A DNA stretch of 64,000 nt from Methyloversatilis sp. (GCF_030698125.1 NZ_JAUYNV010000010.1:1-64000); one strand, 5' to 3'; positions 38,713-48,651 are shown, counted from the first letter of the stretch. Made by a program: numbers and translations. Notes: generated by a model from the letters alone, not told the origin.

Positions 38713-38937
38713 GATGAATGCCCCCACGCTCACTCCGTTCGCTCGGGAGGGGCGGCTTTGCACAGCCGCCCCGTTCAGCCGGCGCAGCACATGCGCTGCG
38801 CAACCCCGGCTTCACCCCCACCGAGGGGGCTGCGCCGCCCTTGGGGCGGCCCGGCGGGCGGCGCGCCGGGCCACGGAAAACAGATATGCCACGATTTCCG
38901 GCCGCAGGTCGGCATACGCACTGAAGAAGGACGCATC
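38713..38937. repeat. Intergenic hairpin repeats between purH and purD (repeat copy A)
   Basis: This gap holds no gene. It contains copy A of a dispersed two-hairpin element in reverse orientation: stem 38749-38757 with 38764-38772, and stem 38782-38788 with 38795-38801. Two more GC-rich stems follow (38834-38840 with 38844-38850; 38848-38856 with 38864-38872). Copies B, C and D are at 41121, 41195 and 51807. Confidence 0.75.
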
Positions 38938-40200
38938 ATGAAGCTGCTGGTCATCGGTTCAGGCGGACGCGAACACGCGATAGCCTGGAAGCTGTCGCAA
39001 AGTCCGCGCGTACAGAAAGTGTATGTCGCGCCCGGCAATGCCGGCACGGCGCTCGAGCCCGGTCTGGAAAATCTGCCGATCACCGATTTCACCGAGCTGA
39101 TCAACTTCGTCGAAGGTGAAAACATCGCCTTCACCGTGGTCGGCCCGGAAGCGGCACTGGCCGCCGGCGTGGTCGATTGCTTCCGGGTGCGCGGTCTGAA
39201 GATTTTCGGCCCGACCCGCAAGGCGGCCCAGCTCGAAAGCTCGAAGGACTTCGCCAAGCAGTTCATGGTACGCAGCAACATTCCGACCGCGCGCCATGAA
39301 ACCTTTAGCGACGCGGCCGCCGCGCATGCCTATGTCGATGAGATGGGCGCGCCCATCGTCATCAAGGCAGACGGCCTGGCTGCCGGCAAGGGCGTCGTGG
39401 TGGCGATGACACTGACCGAGGCGCACGGCGCCATCGGCATGATGCTCGCCGACAATGAAAGCGGCCGGGCGCGTGTCGTGATCGAGGAATTCCTGCAAGG
39501 GGAGGAAGCGAGCTTCATCGCCATGTGCGACGGTGTGACGGCACTGCCGCTGGCCACCAGCCAGGACCACAAGCGTCTGCTCGACGGCGATGCCGGCCCG
39601 AACACCGGCGGCATGGGTGCCTATTCCCCTGCTCCGGTGGTGACGCCGGAAATCCACGCCCGCGTGATGCGCGAGGTGATCCAGCCGGTGTTGACCGGCA
39701 TGGCGCTGGATGGACTGCCTTTCACCGGCTTCCTGTATGCCGGCCTGATGATTTCTCCGGAAGGAGACGTCAAGGTGCTCGAATTCAACTGTCGCATGGG
39801 CGACCCGGAAACCCAGCCCATCATGATGCGGCTGAAGACCGACCTGGTTGATCTGATGGAAGCCGCACTGGAAAACCGCCTGTCCGAAGCGCACACCGAC
39901 TGGGACCGCCGCGTCGCCCTCGGTGTGGTCATGGCCTCGGCCGGTTATCCGGATACGCCGCGCAAGGGTGACGCCATCGGCGGCCTGCCGCCAGACACGG
40001 CGGAAAGCCATGTCTTCCACGCGGGTACGGCTGCGCAGGACGGTCAGATCGTGACCGCCGGCGGGCGTGTGCTGTGCGTGACCGCGCTGGGCGACACGGT
40101 GAAGCAGGCGCAGCGTGCCGCCTACCTGCTGTGCGACAAGGTGCAGTTCGCCGGCATGCAGTTCCGCCGCGACATCGGCTACCGGGCGGCACGGCGGTGA
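38938..40200 (+). CDS. purD: Phosphoribosylamine-glycine ligase
   Basis: A 420-residue ATP-grasp enzyme that makes GAR in purine synthesis. Motifs: [76 protein letters not shown] and [12 protein letters not shown]. The start at 38938 follows GAAGGA. The frame is open upstream through the hairpin repeats, without coding character. Its stop overlaps the hemF GTG start. Confidence 0.97.
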   Translation: MKLLVIGSGGREHAIAWKLSQSPRVQKVYVAPGNAGTALEPGLENLPITDFTELINFVEGENIAFTVVGPEAALAAGVVDCFRVRGLKIFGPTRKAAQLESSKDFAKQFMVRSNIPTARHETFSDAAAAHAYVDEMGAPIVIKADGLAAGKGVVVAMTLTEAHGAIGMMLADNESGRARVVIEEFLQGEEASFIAMCDGVTALPLATSQDHKRLLDGDAGPNTGGMGAYSPAPVVTPEIHARVMREVIQPVLTGMALDGLPFTGFLYAGLMISPEGDVKVLEFNCRMGDPETQPIMMRLKTDLVDLMEAALENRLSEAHTDWDRRVALGVVMASAGYPDTPRKGDAIGGLPPDTAESHVFHAGTAAQDGQIVTAGGRVLCVTALGDTVKQAQRAAYLLCDKVQFAGMQFRRDIGYRAARR

Positions 40201-41120
40201 GCGCGCGCGCAGAGGGGGTACGCGGCTGGCTGCTCGGTCTGCAGGACCGCATCATCGACGGTCTGCAGGCGGCGGATGGCAAGACCTTCATCACCGACAG
40301 CTGGGTACGCGGTCCGGAAGAGCACCTGCAGGGCGACGGGCGCACACGGCTGGTCGAAGAAGGCAATGTATTCGAGCGCGGCGGCTGCAATTTCTCGCAC
40401 GTGCGCGGCCCCAGCCTGCCGCCGTCGGCCTCGGCCAACCGGCCGGAACTGGCCGGCGCCTCGTTCGAGGCGATGGGCGTGTCGCTGGTGCTGCACCCGC
40501 GCAACCCCTACATCCCGACGGTGCACCTGAACGTGCGCTTCTTCACCGCGCAGCCGCCATCCGGCGATGCGGTGTCCTGGTTCGGCGGCGGCATGGACCT
40601 CACGCCCTACTATGGCTTCGAAGAAGACGCCACGCACTTCCACCGCACCTGCCGCGACGCACTGGCCCCGTTCGGCGCCGACACCCACGCGCGCTACAAA
40701 CAATGGTGCGATGAGTACTTCCACCTGAAGCACCGCAAGGAAGCACGCGGCATCGGCGGGGTGTTCTTCGATGACCTCGGTGCCGACGGCGAAGTCAGCT
40801 TCGACCACGGCTGGGGTGTGACGCAAGCGGTCGGCGATGCTTTCCTCGCCGCCTATCTGCCCATCGTCGAGCGCCGGCGAGCGCTGCAGTACGGCGAACG
40901 CGAGCGCGACTTCCAGGCCTATCGGCGCGGCCGCTATGTCGAATTCAACCTCGTCTTCGACCGCGGCACGCTATTCGGCCTGCAGTCGGGCGGCCGCACC
41001 GAATCCATCCTGATGTCGATGCCGCCGATCGTGAAGTGGCGCTACGACTGGCACCCGGAACCGGGCTCGCCGGAAGCAAAGCTCTACACCGACTTCCTGC
41101 CCCCGAGGGAATGGGTGTAG
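40197..41120 (+). CDS. hemF: Oxygen-dependent coproporphyrinogen III oxidase
   Basis: A 307-residue enzyme converting coproporphyrinogen III to protoporphyrinogen IX with O2. Motifs: [46 protein letters not shown] and [13 protein letters not shown]. It begins with GTG 40197, overlapping the purD stop by 4 bp. Its dependence on oxygen fits an aerobic life; another haem cluster (hemCDXY) lies at 43-48 kb. Confidence 0.96.
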   Translation: MSARAEGVRGWLLGLQDRIIDGLQAADGKTFITDSWVRGPEEHLQGDGRTRLVEEGNVFERGGCNFSHVRGPSLPPSASANRPELAGASFEAMGVSLVLHPRNPYIPTVHLNVRFFTAQPPSGDAVSWFGGGMDLTPYYGFEEDATHFHRTCRDALAPFGADTHARYKQWCDEYFHLKHRKEARGIGGVFFDDLGADGEVSFDHGWGVTQAVGDAFLAAYLPIVERRRALQYGERERDFQAYRRGRYVEFNLVFDRGTLFGLQSGGRTESILMSMPPIVKWRYDWHPEPGSPEAKLYTDFLPPREWV

Positions 41121-41182
41121 CGGGTGTTTCGCGAAGCACTGCTTCGCGCCCGCGGAACCGGGCCGCTGTGCAAAGCGGCCCG
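41121..41182 (+). repeat. Two-hairpin intergenic repeat, copy B
   Basis: Directly follows the hemF stop. Stem 1 pairs 41130-41137 with 41141-41148; stem 2 pairs 41160-41167 with 41174-41181 around the loop GTGCAA. The flanks (GGGTGTTTCGC and GAACCGGG) match the other copies while stem bases differ in a compensated way. Confidence 0.78.
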
Positions 41183-41194
41183 TGGCTGTAGCGG

Positions 41195-41265
41195 GGGGTG
41201 AGGCAGGGGTTTCGCAGCGCACGCGCTGCGCCTGCCGAACGGGCTGGCTGTACAAAGCCAGCCTC
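41195..41265 (+). repeat. Two-hairpin intergenic repeat, copy C
   Basis: A second copy in the same orientation, right after copy B. Stem 1 pairs 41213-41220 with 41223-41230; stem 2 pairs 41242-41249 with 41256-41263 around GTACAA. The stems have other bases than copy B, but pairing is kept. Confidence 0.78.
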
Positions 41266-41307
41266 CGTTCAACAAGCAAATTCGGCAAGCACCGCTTCCG
41301 GCCCGGC

Positions 41308-41381
41308 GTTGGGCATCGCTGCGCTCACCCCAACCTACGAAGTGCGGCAAGTAGGTTGGGGTGAGCGCAGCGATGCCCAAC
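41308..41381. repeat. Perfect 31-bp inverted repeat
   Basis: Arms at 41308-41338 and 41351-41381 are exact reverse complements over 31 bases, with a 12-base spacer (41339-41350). One arm reads GTTGGGCATCGCTGC through to CAACCTAC. Elements with this GTTGGG...CAACCTAC pattern are, as I recall, frequent in betaproteobacterial genomes. No reading frame or T-run is linked to it. The rest of 41382-41555 shows nothing I can assign. Confidence 0.85.
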
Positions 41382-41555
41382 ACCCGCCGCAATGAAAACC
41401 GCAACCCATGAAAACGCCGCCCATGCCGGCGGATGCGCGGCGCGATCGTTTCGGAAGCGGATCGTGCGTCCGTTCGCGGCTTTCACCGCTTCCCACAGCT
41501 CGGCGTCACAGCGGGTCGCGCACCGACCCGCCGAATCACGGCGGCCGGACACAAT

Positions 41556-41580
41556 AAAAAAGGGCACCCAGAGGGTGCCC
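41556..41580 (-). terminator. Intrinsic terminator of ompW
   Basis: On the minus strand an 8-bp stem (41580-41573 with 41569-41562, loop of three) is followed by six T residues. It lies 81 bp after the ompW stop. Confidence 0.88.
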
Positions 41581-41660
41581 GAACCGGGACTACAGGAAGA
41601 ACCTGTGGCCTGCCCGCCGGCATCAGGCTTGTGGCCCTCAACCGGCGAACCCGCACTCAA

Positions 41661-42326
41661 TCAGAAGCGATAGCCGATACCGACAGAAACCAGCAGCGGA
41701 TCAATATCCAGCTTGCTCACCTTCTGGCCTTGCAAGGCAACTGCATCGTTCCTGACATGGATGTCGGTACTGATGGTCACGTACTTCACATCGACGTTGA
41801 AGAACCACTTGTCCGCGAGCTTGTAGTCCGCACCGACCTGAAGCGCCCAGCCGAAGCTGCTGCGGTCGATGCGCAGCGGCAACCCTGTCGTTCCGGCAAG
41901 CGCGAGATTCGCATCCAGATCAACGCTGCTGAAACGTGTGTAATTGATGCCCGCACCGACATAGGGACGAATCGTACCTTCCGGATTGAAGTGGTACTGC
42001 AGCGTGAGCGTCGGCGGCAGGTGCTTGACCGAACCGATCTTGCCAAGGCCATCCAGATCGATGTCATGCTTTTGCGGGTAAGTCAGGATCAGTTCGGCAG
42101 CGATGTTCTTCGTGAAGAAGTAGCTGATGTCGATTTCCGGGAACACCTTGCTCTCGGCTTCGACATCGGGAACGGCGCCAGCGCCGACCAGTCCGCCGCC
42201 ATTGCCGTTGTGCGGGTTCATGTGCAGTACTCGTGCGCGCACCATCCAGTTTCCTTCTTCGGCCGCTTGCGCAACGCCAGCCACGGCAGTCAGCGCCGCC
42301 ACACCCACCCACTTGATCGCCTTCAT
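41661..42326 (-). CDS. ompW: OmpW-family outer-membrane protein
   Basis: A 221-residue eight-stranded beta-barrel. A signal peptide (MKAIKWVGVAALTAVAGVAQA) is followed by WMVRARVLHMNP, the typical OmpW start, and GIRPYVGAGINYTRF-like and FFNVDVKYV strands, ending in a terminal Phe (GIGYRF). OmpW forms a narrow hydrophobic channel for small molecules. The ribosome-binding site GGGAG precedes ATG 42326. An Fnr-type palindrome upstream suggests control by oxygen. Confidence 0.92.
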   Translation of the reverse strand: MKAIKWVGVAALTAVAGVAQAAEEGNWMVRARVLHMNPHNGNGGGLVGAGAVPDVEAESKVFPEIDISYFFTKNIAAELILTYPQKHDIDLDGLGKIGSVKHLPPTLTLQYHFNPEGTIRPYVGAGINYTRFSSVDLDANLALAGTTGLPLRIDRSSFGWALQVGADYKLADKWFFNVDVKYVTISTDIHVRNDAVALQGQKVSKLDIDPLLVSVGIGYRF

Positions 42327-42396
42327 TTTTGTTACTCCCGAGAACTAGAAACCGAATTTGGTGACGGAAGTATCCTGAAGACGACATAACCCTACG

Positions 42397-42410
42397 TTGA
42401 CCAAGGTCAA
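42397..42410 (-). promoter_or_regulatory. Fnr/Dnr-type binding site upstream of ompW
   Basis: TTGACCAAGGTCAA is a perfect 14-bp palindrome of the TTGAC-N4-GTCAA type. On the minus strand a -10-like GATACT lies at 42375-42370, which predicts a start near 42363. The palindrome centre is then about 41 bp upstream, the class II Fnr activator position. The site overlaps the last codons of the M48 peptidase gene. Confidence 0.65.
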
Positions 42411-43456
42411 TCGGCAGCGAACTCCGTGGAACGCAGCCGCGTGATGCGTTCGGCCGTATCCGGATGACTGGACAACCAGCCCATCGGTCCGGAACGGCTC
42501 GCCGCGCCCTCTCCATGCGCGGCGGCCAGCTTCTCCAGCATGCCGGCCAGCAATCCGGCTGACTGTCCGCGGGCACGCAGCAGCTTCACGGCAAAGTCGT
42601 CGGCCTCGCGCTCCATGTCGCGCGAATAGCCGGCCTGGACCAGCGCAGCCGGCGCACCTGCCAGCAGACTGCTGATGTCGCCCAGATACCAGGCCATGAA
42701 CAGTGCGGTCGCCGAGCCCTGCAGCAGCATGCGCACGCCGTGGCGCTGCTGCACATGCCCCAGTTCGTGCGTCAGCACGGCCAGCACCGGCGCGTCAGCC
42801 CCGGCCAGCGCCACCAGTTCGTCGGTCACGATGAGCGTACCGTCGGGCAGCGCAAAGGCATTTGCGCCCAGTTGCCCGCCGCTGCGGAACAGCAGCGTGT
42901 GCACGATGGGCTGACCATCGATCGACGCCACCGACGAGAGCGCCTCGCGCAGCGCCTGCTGGCGCGCCGCTGGCAAGGCCGTCGGGCGGGTCAGCGCCTG
43001 GTCCAGCCATTCAAGTGTGCGTTCCGACAGCACGGTCATCGCACTGTCGGGCACCAGCGGCGCGGTGATGCGGGCTGCCCAGGGCAGTCCGTACTGCATG
43101 ATGAGCCAGACCGACAGCAGCAACGCCGACAGCATGATCACCACCATGCGCGGCTCGAATGCCCAGCGCACGACCGCCGCATCGCGATGGCCGGTCGCAG
43201 CGAGCAGGGCCGCCAGCGCGGCGTGGTCGCGCACTTCCAGATGGGCGCCGTCGGCAAAGCTGATCAGGCGTGCGGCATCGCCCATCGGCTCGGACACGCG
43301 CAGTGCGCCCAGCGGCTCGCTGCGCGACACGTCGTCACCTTCGACATGCAGCACGCCGTCGGTCACGCCCAGCGTGACGATGTGCGCCCGCGCACTGCGG
43401 CCGTCGAAATACAGCGCAGCGACGGCGGTCACCGGATCAGAGGGCGATGTCGACAT
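42407..43456 (-). CDS. M48-family membrane metallopeptidase
   Basis: A 349-residue protein. The N-terminal region (1-100) is of unknown type, a transmembrane helix follows at about 105-125 (MVVIMLSALLLSVWLIMQYG), then the M48 domain. The zinc motif is HELGH (VLTHELGHVQQRHG), with the third ligand Glu in SRDMEREADDFA and His in LSSHPDTAERI. It should degrade or quality-check envelope proteins, like LoiP or BepA. It overlaps the upstream YjgN-like gene by 20 bp, so the two are probably coupled. Confidence 0.87.
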   Translation of the reverse strand: MSTSPSDPVTAVAALYFDGRSARAHIVTLGVTDGVLHVEGDDVSRSEPLGALRVSEPMGDAARLISFADGAHLEVRDHAALAALLAATGHRDAAVVRWAFEPRMVVIMLSALLLSVWLIMQYGLPWAARITAPLVPDSAMTVLSERTLEWLDQALTRPTALPAARQQALREALSSVASIDGQPIVHTLLFRSGGQLGANAFALPDGTLIVTDELVALAGADAPVLAVLTHELGHVQQRHGVRMLLQGSATALFMAWYLGDISSLLAGAPAALVQAGYSRDMEREADDFAVKLLRARGQSAGLLAGMLEKLAAAHGEGAASRSGPMGWLSSHPDTAERITRLRSTEFAAD

Positions 43457-44504
43457 CGAACAGGTCCGCTGCCTCTTCGCCGGTGGCGGCGGCATCCTGC
43501 GCCTGGCCGGCGATGAAATCATCGAGCGGGCCGGCACACAGCATCGTGACGCTCTGCAGCCGGTAGCGCGCCAGGCGAATGGCCGCAAATGGCATGAACA
43601 GACCCAGCGTACCTATCACGCCGATCAGGTTGGTCAGCATGATCCAATACAGCCGGCGCGCGCTGACACTTGATTCGAAGCGGTGACCGTCGAGCTGCAT
43701 GTGGTTCCAGACCAGATTCTGCAGGCGCGCCGACAGATAGGGCTGGACGAACAGCAGCAGCAGGATGAACAGCAGCGGCGCCAGCCCGAATACCGCCCGA
43801 TTGCCGTCGGCCAGCGACCCGAGCAGCGCACCGATGGCCGCCATGCCAAGCAGCACGACGGCGATCGCCGCGCCGTAGATGCGGTAGTAGGCGCCGACCG
43901 GCGCGTCGATGGCGAACTGCGCACTGCCGAAGCGCGCATGGTTGAACTGGTAGGCCTTCATGCGCTGGTGCCACATCGGCCCCAGCAGGTACAGCGTCAG
44001 CACAGTGAAGATCGGCCACTTCAGGAACACCGAATAGGCGCCGCCGGTGCCGCCGTCGAAACCGAAACGCAGGCCGCGCCAGCTGGAGTAACGCGCGCGG
44101 AAGCGCAGCGAACGCATCAGGAGCACAGGCATGACGGCCGCCAGCGCAACCGCCACGGCGATACCCGCAATCATCGAGAACTGGAACGACACGTTGTAGG
44201 CCAGCAGCAGCATGAAGCCGATGACCCGGCCCTTGAGGATGGCGCGCGGGTCGCCGTGGTAATCGAAGGCCGCGCCGCCAAGCGTCGTGTGGCGGTAGAA
44301 ATACTGCAGCCGCCTGACCTTGGCCCAGGCCGAATAGATGCCGAGCGTGAGCAGCGTCAGCACCAGATTGACGATCCAGATGCCGAAGTATTCGCCACCG
44401 CGTCCGGAAAACGTGATCGGCTCGCGCTGCAGCGCCGGCGAGCCGGCTGCGAAGGGGTTGCCGCCGGCCGCTTCGGCCGGGGCGTGTTCAAACGGGTTGT
44501 CCAT
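43437..44504 (-). CDS. YjgN/DUF898-family multi-pass membrane protein
   Basis: A 355-residue integral membrane protein. The family pattern is clear: GGEYFGIWIVNLVLTLLTLGIYSAWAKVRRLQYFYRHT near the start (residues about 34-71, given here as key parts GGEYFGIWIVN and YSAWAKVRR), with a repeat near the end (WIMLTN region and FMPFAAIRLARYRL). About eight transmembrane helices are predicted. It is coupled by overlap to the M48 peptidase gene, a common pairing. Function unknown. Confidence 0.85.
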   Translation of the reverse strand: MDNPFEHAPAEAAGGNPFAAGSPALQREPITFSGRGGEYFGIWIVNLVLTLLTLGIYSAWAKVRRLQYFYRHTTLGGAAFDYHGDPRAILKGRVIGFMLLLAYNVSFQFSMIAGIAVAVALAAVMPVLLMRSLRFRARYSSWRGLRFGFDGGTGGAYSVFLKWPIFTVLTLYLLGPMWHQRMKAYQFNHARFGSAQFAIDAPVGAYYRIYGAAIAVVLLGMAAIGALLGSLADGNRAVFGLAPLLFILLLLFVQPYLSARLQNLVWNHMQLDGHRFESSVSARRLYWIMLTNLIGVIGTLGLFMPFAAIRLARYRLQSVTMLCAGPLDDFIAGQAQDAAATGEEAADLFDVDIAL

Positions 44505-44556
44505 GATGGATGGGCAGTAGTCAGAATGACCGCATCATGCCAGATGGCATGCCGGT

Positions 44557-45720
44557 TCAACCCATCAGCGCGGCCGAGCGGAAATGACTGCGTGCATCTT
44601 CGCCGCGGTCGAGGTGTTCGTACAGCAGCGCCAGTTCGACATGCACGCCACGCGTCGGCTGTACGGCCAGGGCCGCTTCGAGATAGCTCTGTGCCTTGCC
44701 CCACAGCTGCTGGGTACGGCACAGCCGGCCCAGCGCGAGCAACAGGCCGGCGTCCCCCGGATGCACGCGCAACCAGGCTTCGGCGCGACCGATGCGGGCC
44801 TGCACATCGCTGCCGTCGGTTTCGGCGTACAGCACGACCAGTGCGGAATCCCATTCGCGGTCGAGCTGCGCCTCGATCAGCTTGCGCGCCTGCGCGTGCT
44901 GACCATCGGCGATCAGCGCTTCGCACATGGCGCGTACCACCTGCGCATCCTCCCGCTCGAGCGCCGGCAGTTCGCGCCAGTAGGCATCGAGCTCGGACGG
45001 ATCGGCCTCACGCAGCGCGCCCATGTGCGCCTGACGGCGCACCGGCGCGGCCTGCTCCGGCGTCAGCGCACGATGCTTCTGCAGCAGGCGTACCACCCGC
45101 AGCAGACCGACCCAGTCGCCCAGCCCGCGGCGCGCGCGCATCGCCAGCCGCAGCGCCGCCACGTGGCGCTGACCGCCGGACTGCAGCGCGTCGATACGGG
45201 TGAGCGCGTCGGCGAAATCGCGTCGGTCGGTCAGGATGCCCGCTTCGGTCATCAGCCGGGCGGTGCGCAGATCTTCATGCTGCGACGCCTGGGCCAGCCA
45301 GTCGTCGACCTGGTCCGACTCGCGCATTTCATGCGCCGCGCGGGCGCCGATCAAGGCAGCCAGTCCGGGTGACTCCCCGCCTTCGACCGCCACCTTGGCA
45401 CTGCGCTGCGCCTGGCCGTAGCGCCCTTCGAAATACAGCCGAGCCGAATCGCGCAGCGCGGTGACCGCGCGCTGGCGCCGCTGACGCAGGCGGTAGCGAC
45501 GCGCGCGCGCCGGCATGCGTAGCAAGGCATCGATGAAATGGAACAGGCTGTACAACGCGGCGACGCCAAGCAGCAGCACGACGATGAAGAAATTCAGCGA
45601 CATCTCGATGCGCCAGGGCGACCACTGCAGCAGCACGAAGCCGTCGTTCTCGCGTGCCGCGATCACCAGGCCGACCGCCAGCACGCACAGGCCAAGCAGC
45701 CAGAGCAGCAGGCGCACCAT
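44557..45720 (-). CDS. hemY: HemY, TPR protein linked to haem synthesis
   Basis: A 387-residue inner-membrane protein with two N-terminal transmembrane helices (LLLWLLGLCVLAVGLVIAA; FFIVVLLLGVAALYSLFHF) and cytoplasmic TPR repeats. This proteobacterial HemY is unrelated to the Bacillus protoporphyrinogen oxidase of the same name; its exact role is unsettled. The start overlaps the hemX stop by 1 bp. Last gene of hemC-hemD-hemX-hemY. Confidence 0.9.
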   Translation of the reverse strand: MVRLLLWLLGLCVLAVGLVIAARENDGFVLLQWSPWRIEMSLNFFIVVLLLGVAALYSLFHFIDALLRMPARARRYRLRQRRQRAVTALRDSARLYFEGRYGQAQRSAKVAVEGGESPGLAALIGARAAHEMRESDQVDDWLAQASQHEDLRTARLMTEAGILTDRRDFADALTRIDALQSGGQRHVAALRLAMRARRGLGDWVGLLRVVRLLQKHRALTPEQAAPVRRQAHMGALREADPSELDAYWRELPALEREDAQVVRAMCEALIADGQHAQARKLIEAQLDREWDSALVVLYAETDGSDVQARIGRAEAWLRVHPGDAGLLLALGRLCRTQQLWGKAQSYLEAALAVQPTRGVHVELALLYEHLDRGEDARSHFRSAALMG

Positions 45721-46847
45721 CAGTTCGCCCCCTCGCGCACGACCGGCACGCGCTGGCGGCTGGCCTTCAGCTGCGCCAGCGCGCTCATCGATTCGTTCAG
45801 GTCAGGCAGCGCCTCGCCGGGATCGACCATGCCGAGCTGGCGCAATGTGTTCAATGCGTTTTCGGTGGCGCGCGCGCGGGTGTCGAAATAGCGTTCCACC
45901 CACTCGCCGGCCTGCCGGATGTCTTCGCGCCAGATTGCGCCATTGCGCTGCAGCAGCGCGATACGCGCATTGACCAGGCGAAGTTTCAGGTTCTCGCGCA
46001 GGAAAAAGCTGTGCGACGGCGCCAGCAGCACCGGATCCGGGCGATCCAGCCGCTCGATCCGCACCAGCTGGCGGAACTCGCCCCAGATGCCCTGCAACAA
46101 TCGGGCGACAATGGTCTGGTCGGCAGCGGCAGCGGCAGCGGCAGCGGCCGGCGGCGGAGGTGGTTCCGACGGCGAACGCTCGAACGCCAGCGGCAGCGTG
46201 TCGATGGCCCCCAGCAAGGTGTCGATGCGCAGCGCCTGTCCGGCCAGATCGGCCATCGGCGCGCGCCGCAGGCGCTCCATGTCATTGGCCATGGCGCGCC
46301 GCAGAGGTAGATAGCGGCCGGTATCACTTCGCGCCAGCTGGGCTTCGGCATTGGACAGCGCCTTGAGCGCCAGTTTGGCGTCGCCCGCCAGCAGCAGCTG
46401 CTGCTGGCCGAGCACCAGCGCATGCTCGACCTCGGCCAGCGCGCGCTCGTCATAGGTGCGCACAAGATCGTCCGCCAGAAATTCGTACGCTTCGATGCGC
46501 GAGCGCAATTCCGACAGCTGCACTTCGTGGCTGCCCAGTCTCTCGCCATTGCTGGCGATACCTTCCGCGCCCTGTTCGTTCGCTCGGCTCGCTTCAACCG
46601 CCTGGGCGCCCACCGCCGCCACCCGCCTGTTCAGTTCGGCTTCGAGCACGCGCATGCGCTGCACCATGAAGAAGCTGAGCAGGCCGAAGATGATCAGCAC
46701 GAACACAACAACCGGCAGCAGCCAGCCTGGCAGGCGGGTTTCACGCGCCGCACGCACATCGGGTGCGGTTTCGGGTGCGGCGTCGGTCCTGCCAGCACTG
46801 GCTACGGGCGGCATCGGTGCGGCGGAATTCGGGGAGGGGTCTGTCAT
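45720..46847 (-). CDS. hemX: HemX family membrane protein
   Basis: A 375-residue protein with one transmembrane helix near residue 45-65 (LLPVVVFVLIIFGLLSFFMVQ), a coiled-coil-rich periplasmic part and the HemX C-terminal domain. It lies in the hem operon; it resembles the fused uroporphyrin-III methyltransferase HemX of E. coli but has no methyltransferase motif that I can see. A poly-Pro/poly-Ala run (PPPPPAAAAAAAAA) is coded by four GGCAGC units at 46122-46145. The start at 46847 overlaps the hemD stop by 4 bp. Confidence 0.88.
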   Translation of the reverse strand: MTDPSPNSAAPMPPVASAGRTDAAPETAPDVRAARETRLPGWLLPVVVFVLIIFGLLSFFMVQRMRVLEAELNRRVAAVGAQAVEASRANEQGAEGIASNGERLGSHEVQLSELRSRIEAYEFLADDLVRTYDERALAEVEHALVLGQQQLLLAGDAKLALKALSNAEAQLARSDTGRYLPLRRAMANDMERLRRAPMADLAGQALRIDTLLGAIDTLPLAFERSPSEPPPPPAAAAAAAAADQTIVARLLQGIWGEFRQLVRIERLDRPDPVLLAPSHSFFLRENLKLRLVNARIALLQRNGAIWREDIRQAGEWVERYFDTRARATENALNTLRQLGMVDPGEALPDLNESMSALAQLKASRQRVPVVREGAN

Positions 46848-47647
46848 GTCGGTCCGGTCGAGGCGTACTGCGAAAAATAGTCGGTCAGGCCGGCCATCAG
46901 GCCGGCGTCGCTGGCGGCAGTTTCGATCACGCGCGTAAAACCCTGTGCCACTGCCTCTTCCGCGATGCGCGCATGCGGCACGAACAGCGGCAGGCCGCAC
47001 AGCCGCTCGAAACAATCCGGTGTCGCGAGCGCGCGCAGATTTCGCACCGATTCGGACGAGGTCAGCGTCAATGCATGCAGCGAGCCGGCCATCACCGCTT
47101 CGCGCAGCAAGGCGGCACCTTCGGTCGGCGCACGTCGACGGTAACAGGTGACGTGGTCAACGATTGCACCGCGTTCACGCAGCGTGTCGCCAAGCAGTTC
47201 GCGACCGCCGTCGCCGCGGAAGATCAGTACATGGCGACCGGCCAGCGCGGCGGCAGACAGTTCCGGCAACGCCAGCAGCGCCTCGGAATCGGAACGGCCG
47301 TGCGGCACGACGACCCGCGTCACGCCGCGCGCCCGCAGCGCCTGCGCCGACTGCTCGCCCACGGTGGCAGCGGGCAGCGCCGCCGGCCAGGGGTGCAGCG
47401 GCAGCATCACGTCCAGCGCATGCGCCACCGCGTTTGCGCTGACGAAGATGGCCAGCGCGAGCGAGTCGAGCAGGCCGGCGGCATCGGCCACCGCGCGCTT
47501 GTCGTCAAGCGGCTCGATGTCGATCAGCGGCAGCAGCAGCGGCTCGCCGCCAGCCGTGCGGATCGCCTCGCCCAGCGCGGCTGCCTGGGCGCGCGGGCGG
47601 GTGACCAGCACACGGCGTCCGGCCAGCGCGCTGACTGCCCCGGTCAT
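46844..47647 (-). CDS. hemD: Uroporphyrinogen-III synthase
   Basis: A 267-residue enzyme closing hydroxymethylbilane to uroporphyrinogen III with ring D inversion. Family features: [19 protein letters not shown] at the start, [31 protein letters not shown] and [12 protein letters not shown]. The start (ATG 47647) overlaps the hemC stop by ATGA, and its own stop overlaps hemX. Confidence 0.93.
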   Translation of the reverse strand: MTGAVSALAGRRVLVTRPRAQAAALGEAIRTAGGEPLLLPLIDIEPLDDKRAVADAAGLLDSLALAIFVSANAVAHALDVMLPLHPWPAALPAATVGEQSAQALRARGVTRVVVPHGRSDSEALLALPELSAAALAGRHVLIFRGDGGRELLGDTLRERGAIVDHVTCYRRRAPTEGAALLREAVMAGSLHALTLTSSESVRNLRALATPDCFERLCGLPLFVPHARIAEEAVAQGFTRVIETAASDAGLMAGLTDYFSQYASTGPT

Positions 47648-48651
47648 CGGGTGTCCAGGGCGTCGAGGATGTCCTGCGCACCGTCGGCACGCAGCAGTGC
47701 CACGCATTCGGCAGCCAGTTCGTCCGGCTGGGCGATGTTGCCGCGCACTTCGGCGGCGGCGATGCGCGTGCCATCCGGCAGCGCGACCCGGGCGCGCAGC
47801 CACAAGGCGCCGCCATCGACCACGCAATAGGCGGCCAGCGGCACTTCGCAGGAACCGGCCAGTGCGCGCGACACCGACCGTTCGGCGCGCACGCAGGCCT
47901 GAGACGGCCCGCACACCAGCGGCGCCAGCCAGGCCGCCACCTCCGGTCGTGATGACAGTGCCTCAATGCCAAGCGCGCCCTGCCCGGCTGCCGGCAGCGA
48001 CAGTTCGACCGGAATGGTCGCGCGGATGCGACCACCGAGGCCGAGCCGCTTCAGGCCGGCGGCGGCGAGAATGATCGCGTCGTACTGGCCTTCGTCAAGC
48101 TTGCGCAGCCGGGTATCGAGATTGCCGCGCAGGCTGGTCACGGCGAGATATGGAAAGTGGGCACGCAGCTGCGCTTCGCGGCGCAGGCTGGAGGTACCGA
48201 CCACGGCGCCCGGGGGCAGCTCGTCGAGACTGGCGTAGCGCGACGACACGAAGGCATCCTGCGGCGTTTCGCGCTCCAGCGTGGCCACCAGCGCGAATTC
48301 GCCGGCCAGCGTCATCGGCACGTCCTTCATCGAATGCACGGCCAGATCGGCGCGACCTTCAAGCAGCGCGGCTTCAAGCTCCTTGACGAACAGCCCCTTG
48401 CCGCCGACCTTGGCCAGCGGACGGTCAAGAATCTGGTCGCCGCGGGTGGTCATGCCCAGTATGTCGACCCGGGTGCCGGGGTACAGGGCGGACAATCTGT
48501 CACGCACGTGTTCCGCCTGCCACATCGCGAGCCGCGATTCGCGTGATGCAATCACGATACGCGCGGGCTTCGGGTAAGCTTGGGTTTCATGCTGCGGGAC
48601 GGGATTCGACAGATCCGAAATCACGTTCTCCAGGCCGGCCGGGTAGTCCAT
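47644..48651 (-). CDS. hemC: Porphobilinogen deaminase (hydroxymethylbilane synthase)
   Basis: About 335 residues. Motifs: [51 protein letters not shown], and [10 protein letters not shown] carrying the Cys that binds the dipyrromethane cofactor. It joins four porphobilinogens. The start is uncertain: ATG 48651 is used here, but no good ribosome-binding site precedes it, and a start nearer the conserved region is possible. It is divergent from ppc and heads hemCDXY. Confidence 0.95.
   Translation of the reverse strand: MDYPAGLENVISDLSNPVPQHETQAYPKPARIVIASRESRLAMWQAEHVRDRLSALYPGTRVDILGMTTRGDQILDRPLAKVGGKGLFVKELEAALLEGRADLAVHSMKDVPMTLAGEFALVATLERETPQDAFVSSRYASLDELPPGAVVGTSSLRREAQLRAHFPYLAVTSLRGNLDTRLRKLDEGQYDAIILAAAGLKRLGLGGRIRATIPVELSLPAAGQGALGIEALSSRPEVAAWLAPLVCGPSQACVRAERSVSRALAGSCEVPLAAYCVVDGGALWLRARVALPDGTRIAAAEVRGNIAQPDELAAECVALLRADGAQDILDALDTR

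Noticed and set aside
41325-41660. Open frame on the minus strand with a WEAVKAANGRTIRF-like stretch and HPPAWAAF, faintly like a CHAT-domain end
   Set aside because: It runs through the 31-bp inverted repeat and the ompW terminator, has no ribosome-binding site, and the likeness is too short to support a gene or remnant.
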